Origin: an uncultured Pelagibacteraceae bacterium
GTDB taxonomy: Bacteria > Pseudomonadota > Alphaproteobacteria > Pelagibacterales > Pelagibacteraceae
Direction: 5' to 3'
NCBI GenBank assembly: GCA_902569185.1
Contig: CACFTH010000007.1
Location: 1-48,648, forward strand
Length of the DNA stretch: 48,648 nucleotides
The notes below the pieces were generated by a model. The model saw only the letters and a list, made by a program, of their open reading frames with translations. It was not told the DNA's origin and did no database searches. Below are positions 43,134-48,648 of the stretch, in pieces (the stretch's first letter is position 1; every line of letters starts with the position of its first letter). Made by a program: the position numbers and the translations under genes.

Positions 43134-43641
43134 TTCTCCTCGAAAAAGTTATTTTTTTATAGATCTCAAAAAGTCCCCAAAAGAAAGGATATAAAATAAA
43201 AGTAAAAAGTGAATTATAGAAAAATGTAGTGTACTTTATGTCTGCATTTGCAAATTTGTTGAGTAAAAAGAAATAAATGAAATTACCTATGATAATAGCT
43301 ACCACAAAAGTAAACCAGTCAGTGAATAATGAATTTCTAACAGTTGCGGTTCTAACGTAAGCTGCAACTAATGAGACAAATAAATAAGATAATGCACTTG
43401 TACCTAATGGCAAGCTGAGGACGACATCATTTATAAATCCACATATAAATACAAAACCATAACCTAAAATATCTGGATCTCTTAAAATCCAGTAATAAAT
43501 TATTATAAATTGAAAATTAAATGTAAATATACCCCAGTAATAAAATTGAGTATGAAATTCTGAGATACAAATAAAGATAAGTAAGATTAATGGACCAAGT
43601 TTAAATAATGTCTCTCTTAAGTTTGATAATACAAGCGCCAT
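43126..43641 (-). CDS. mreD: Rod-shape protein MreD
   Basis: 171 aa from the ATG at 43641. A GTG at 43656 would extend it, but a GGGG ribosome site nine bases before this ATG and its position one base after the mreC stop decide the start. About five membrane segments with DPDILGYGFVFICGFINDVV and LPLGTSALSYLFVSLVAAY, typical of MreD. It lies between mreC and mrdA. Confidence 0.9.
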   Translation of the reverse strand: MALVLSNLRETLFKLGPLILLIFICISEFHTQFYYWGIFTFNFQFIIIYYWILRDPDILGYGFVFICGFINDVVLSLPLGTSALSYLFVSLVAAYVRTATVRNSLFTDWFTFVVAIIIGNFIYFFLLNKFANADIKYTTFFYNSLFTFILYPFFWGLFEIYKKITFSRRND

Positions 43642-43642
43642 T

Positions 43643-44500
43643 CTATCTTGCCCCACTATCTTCCTGTTGATCTAAAGCAACACTAACAACACTAATTTGA
43701 TCTGGATCTGCAAATAATTTTACCAATTTTTTATTATCATTAAGAACTACTTTGCCTATAGCAATACCTGGAAAAAGGACTCCATCTTTTCCAGAAGTAA
43801 AAACTATGCTTTCTTTTTCGCCTAAAATAAAATTATCTGGTAAGTATTCTAAACTTGGTTCTCTCTTGCCAACTCCTGACAATATAGCCTGCGTTCCTGA
43901 TGGAGAAACTACAACAGGAATTCTGCTATTAAGATCATTGAGAAGTAAAATTCTTGAAGATACAAAATTTACTTCTACAATTCTTCCAGCTAGGTATCCT
44001 TCGTTTAATACTGGCATGCCTAATTTTATGCCTGCATTACTACCTTTGTTAATTATAACTGAATTTAAAAAAGGACTATTTTTGTCTAATATTACTTTTG
44101 CGTTTACTACTGAATAAGGTGAATTCTTTTCTAAATCTAAAACGTTTTGCAATTTATTATTTTCAGCCTCTAAAAAGGAACTTTGAAAGTTTTTGCTTTT
44201 TAAATCCTCTAATTCTTTACGTAATCTTTCATTTTCTTCATAAGTAAAAATATGTTTTACAAAAAAATCTTTCGATGCTCCTGAAAATTTTATTGGAGAA
44301 GATGAGACAGCAGATATTCTATATATACCGTCATTAATAAGACTACGCAGAATTTTAATAGGCTTGAGATTAGAATTATCTAAAATAAAAATAAATAAAG
44401 AAAGTAAAATTAAAACGAATAAAGAAAACTTTTGTTTTGCTCCTCTTTGTAAAAGAGCCGAACGAATAACTATACCAAAATCATCTCGGCTTGTAGACAT
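43643..44500 (-). CDS. mreC: Rod-shape protein MreC
   Basis: 285 aa. An N-terminal membrane helix (about 25-42), a coiled-coil with ENERLRKELEDLKSKN and LEAENNKLQNVLDLE around 82-117, then the beta domain with VINKGSNAGIKLGMPV and GRIVEVNFVSSRILLLNDLN. It scaffolds PBP2-RodA on the periplasmic side. It starts 18 bases after mreB. Confidence 0.93.
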   Translation of the reverse strand: MSTSRDDFGIVIRSALLQRGAKQKFSLFVLILLSLFIFILDNSNLKPIKILRSLINDGIYRISAVSSSPIKFSGASKDFFVKHIFTYEENERLRKELEDLKSKNFQSSFLEAENNKLQNVLDLEKNSPYSVVNAKVILDKNSPFLNSVIINKGSNAGIKLGMPVLNEGYLAGRIVEVNFVSSRILLLNDLNSRIPVVVSPSGTQAILSGVGKREPSLEYLPDNFILGEKESIVFTSGKDGVLFPGIAIGKVVLNDNKKLVKLFADPDQISVVSVALDQQEDSGAR

Positions 44501-44518
44501 GTTTTAAATTCGATAATC

Positions 44519-47120
<2,602 letters not shown>

Positions 47121-47145
47121 TTTTCTTTTTTTTTTGGTGTCACGC

Positions 47146-47173
47146 ATAATACAATTTATGCGTTAATTTGCAA
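47146..47173 (-). promoter_or_regulatory. Probable promoter of leuA (and perhaps the mre genes)
   Basis: On the - strand TTGCAA (47173-47168), a 16-base spacer and TATTAT (47151-47146). Transcription would start near 47139 and give a leader of about 20 nt before the ATG at 47120. No other good candidate is seen in the 67 bases between ilvC and leuA. Confidence 0.45.
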
Positions 47174-47214
47174 AATATTTATTTAAAAATTAAAAAATTT
47201 CGAACCAGATTGGG

Positions 47215-48246
<1,032 letters not shown>

Positions 48247-48249
48247 TTA

Positions 48250-48648
48250 TTATTTAAATATTTCAGCGCCTCTTGTCATTGCAACAGCACCGGTTCTTGA
48301 TGTGCTAACTAATCCAAGCGGGCCTAGTGTCTCGATTAGTTTGTCAATCTCTCTTCTTAAAGCAGTTACTTGGATAACAAAAGAGTTTTTTGATTTGTCT
48401 AATACAAAAGAGTTATATTTTTTGCATACTTTCTGCGCTTTTTCTCTATTTTTCTTCGACGAAACAACCTTAAACAAGGCTAATTCTTTAAACAAAATGT
48501 TTGGGTCATTTCTTTTAAAATCAGCAACTTTATGTACAGGTATCAATTTTTTTAATTGAAGTTTAATTTGCTCAATTACTGAAGGTGTACCTGAAGTAAC
48601 AATAGTTATTCTAGATATATGTTTTTTTTTATCAACCTCAGCTACAGC
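48250..48648 (-). CDS. ilvN: Acetolactate synthase small (regulatory) subunit, 5' end outside the window
   Basis: The frame stays open to the window edge, so 133 codons of the 3' part are seen. The residues beyond 48546 (KHISRITIVTSGTPSVIEQI) complete the ACT-domain to C-domain part of the family. The C-terminal half has VADFKRNDPNILFKELALF, FVIQVTALRREIDKLIETLG and GLVSTSRTGAVAMTRG, all typical of IlvH/IlvN. It carries valine feedback control of acetolactate synthase. The symbol could equally be ilvH. The N-terminal ACT domain is cut off. Confidence 0.92.
   Translation of the reverse strand, partial: AVAEVDKKKHISRITIVTSGTPSVIEQIKLQLKKLIPVHKVADFKRNDPNILFKELALFKVVSSKKNREKAQKVCKKYNSFVLDKSKNSFVIQVTALRREIDKLIETLGPLGLVSTSRTGAVAMTRGAEIFK

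Overview
The window reads as a chromosomal segment of a streamlined marine alphaproteobacterium of the SAR11 clade (Candidatus Pelagibacter or a close relative). The grounds are a very AT-rich sequence, gene spacing of mostly -14 to +20 bases, single-copy metabolic genes, many periplasmic-binding-protein transporters, methylated-glycine oxidation genes, and a SAM-II/SAM-V riboswitch pair in front of metY. SAM-V is known from Pelagibacter. No mobile element, CRISPR array, tRNA or rRNA is visible, and no gene-free stretch exceeds 300 bases. The longest are 18133-18398 (266 nt, the metY control region) and 7672-7863 (192 nt).

Layout. 16-5898: a first branched-chain-amino-acid-type (HAAT) ABC importer. 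Its binding-protein gene faces its permease/ATPase genes across a bidirectional terminator, and the operon is headed by a divergent ProC-like reductase. 5904-7671: an AbrB-type membrane protein and an outer-membrane barrel protein. 7864-15431: a second HAAT importer operon that also carries a secreted HExxH protein, an AzlCD exporter pair and a glutarate hydroxylase (GlaH/CsiD). 15515-18132: a LysE exporter, a small conserved protein, and thiol-redox genes (glutaredoxin, CcdA, MsrB). 18183-19688: promoter, SAM-II aptamer, terminator, SAM-V aptamer and metY. 20261-25920: heterotetrameric sarcosine oxidase genes soxBDAG, with a small SHOCT-like secreted protein and a DUF2237 protein inside or behind the operon. 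25923-28200: a circularly permuted ATP-grasp protein divergent from an Anbu proteasome-like peptidase. 28216-30412: two transporters. 30459-36223: dimethylglycine dehydrogenase, ETF beta and alpha, and ETF-ubiquinone oxidoreductase. 36272-37165: two related small lipoproteins. 37250-39445: a D-2-hydroxyacid dehydrogenase and a DadA-like oxidase. 39504-45553: bactofilin and the rod-shape cluster (rodA, mrdA, mreD, mreC, mreB). 45555-48648: leuA, ilvC and a partial acetolactate synthase small subunit.

How it fits together. DMGDH with ETF and ETF-QO would turn dimethylglycine into sarcosine and pass electrons to ubiquinone. Sarcosine oxidase then yields glycine and C1 units on folate. MetY makes homocysteine/methionine precursors and is governed by SAM. 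The window is therefore dominated by uptake and oxidation of amino acids and methylated glycines, C1/methionine supply, branched-chain amino acid synthesis and cell shape. The strongest regulatory signal is the two-riboswitch leader of metY, where a complementary antiterminator segment can be read directly. The least explained items are the HExxH protein in the second importer operon, the ProC-like protein in the first, the SHOCT-like peptide in the sox operon and the pair of lipoproteins.
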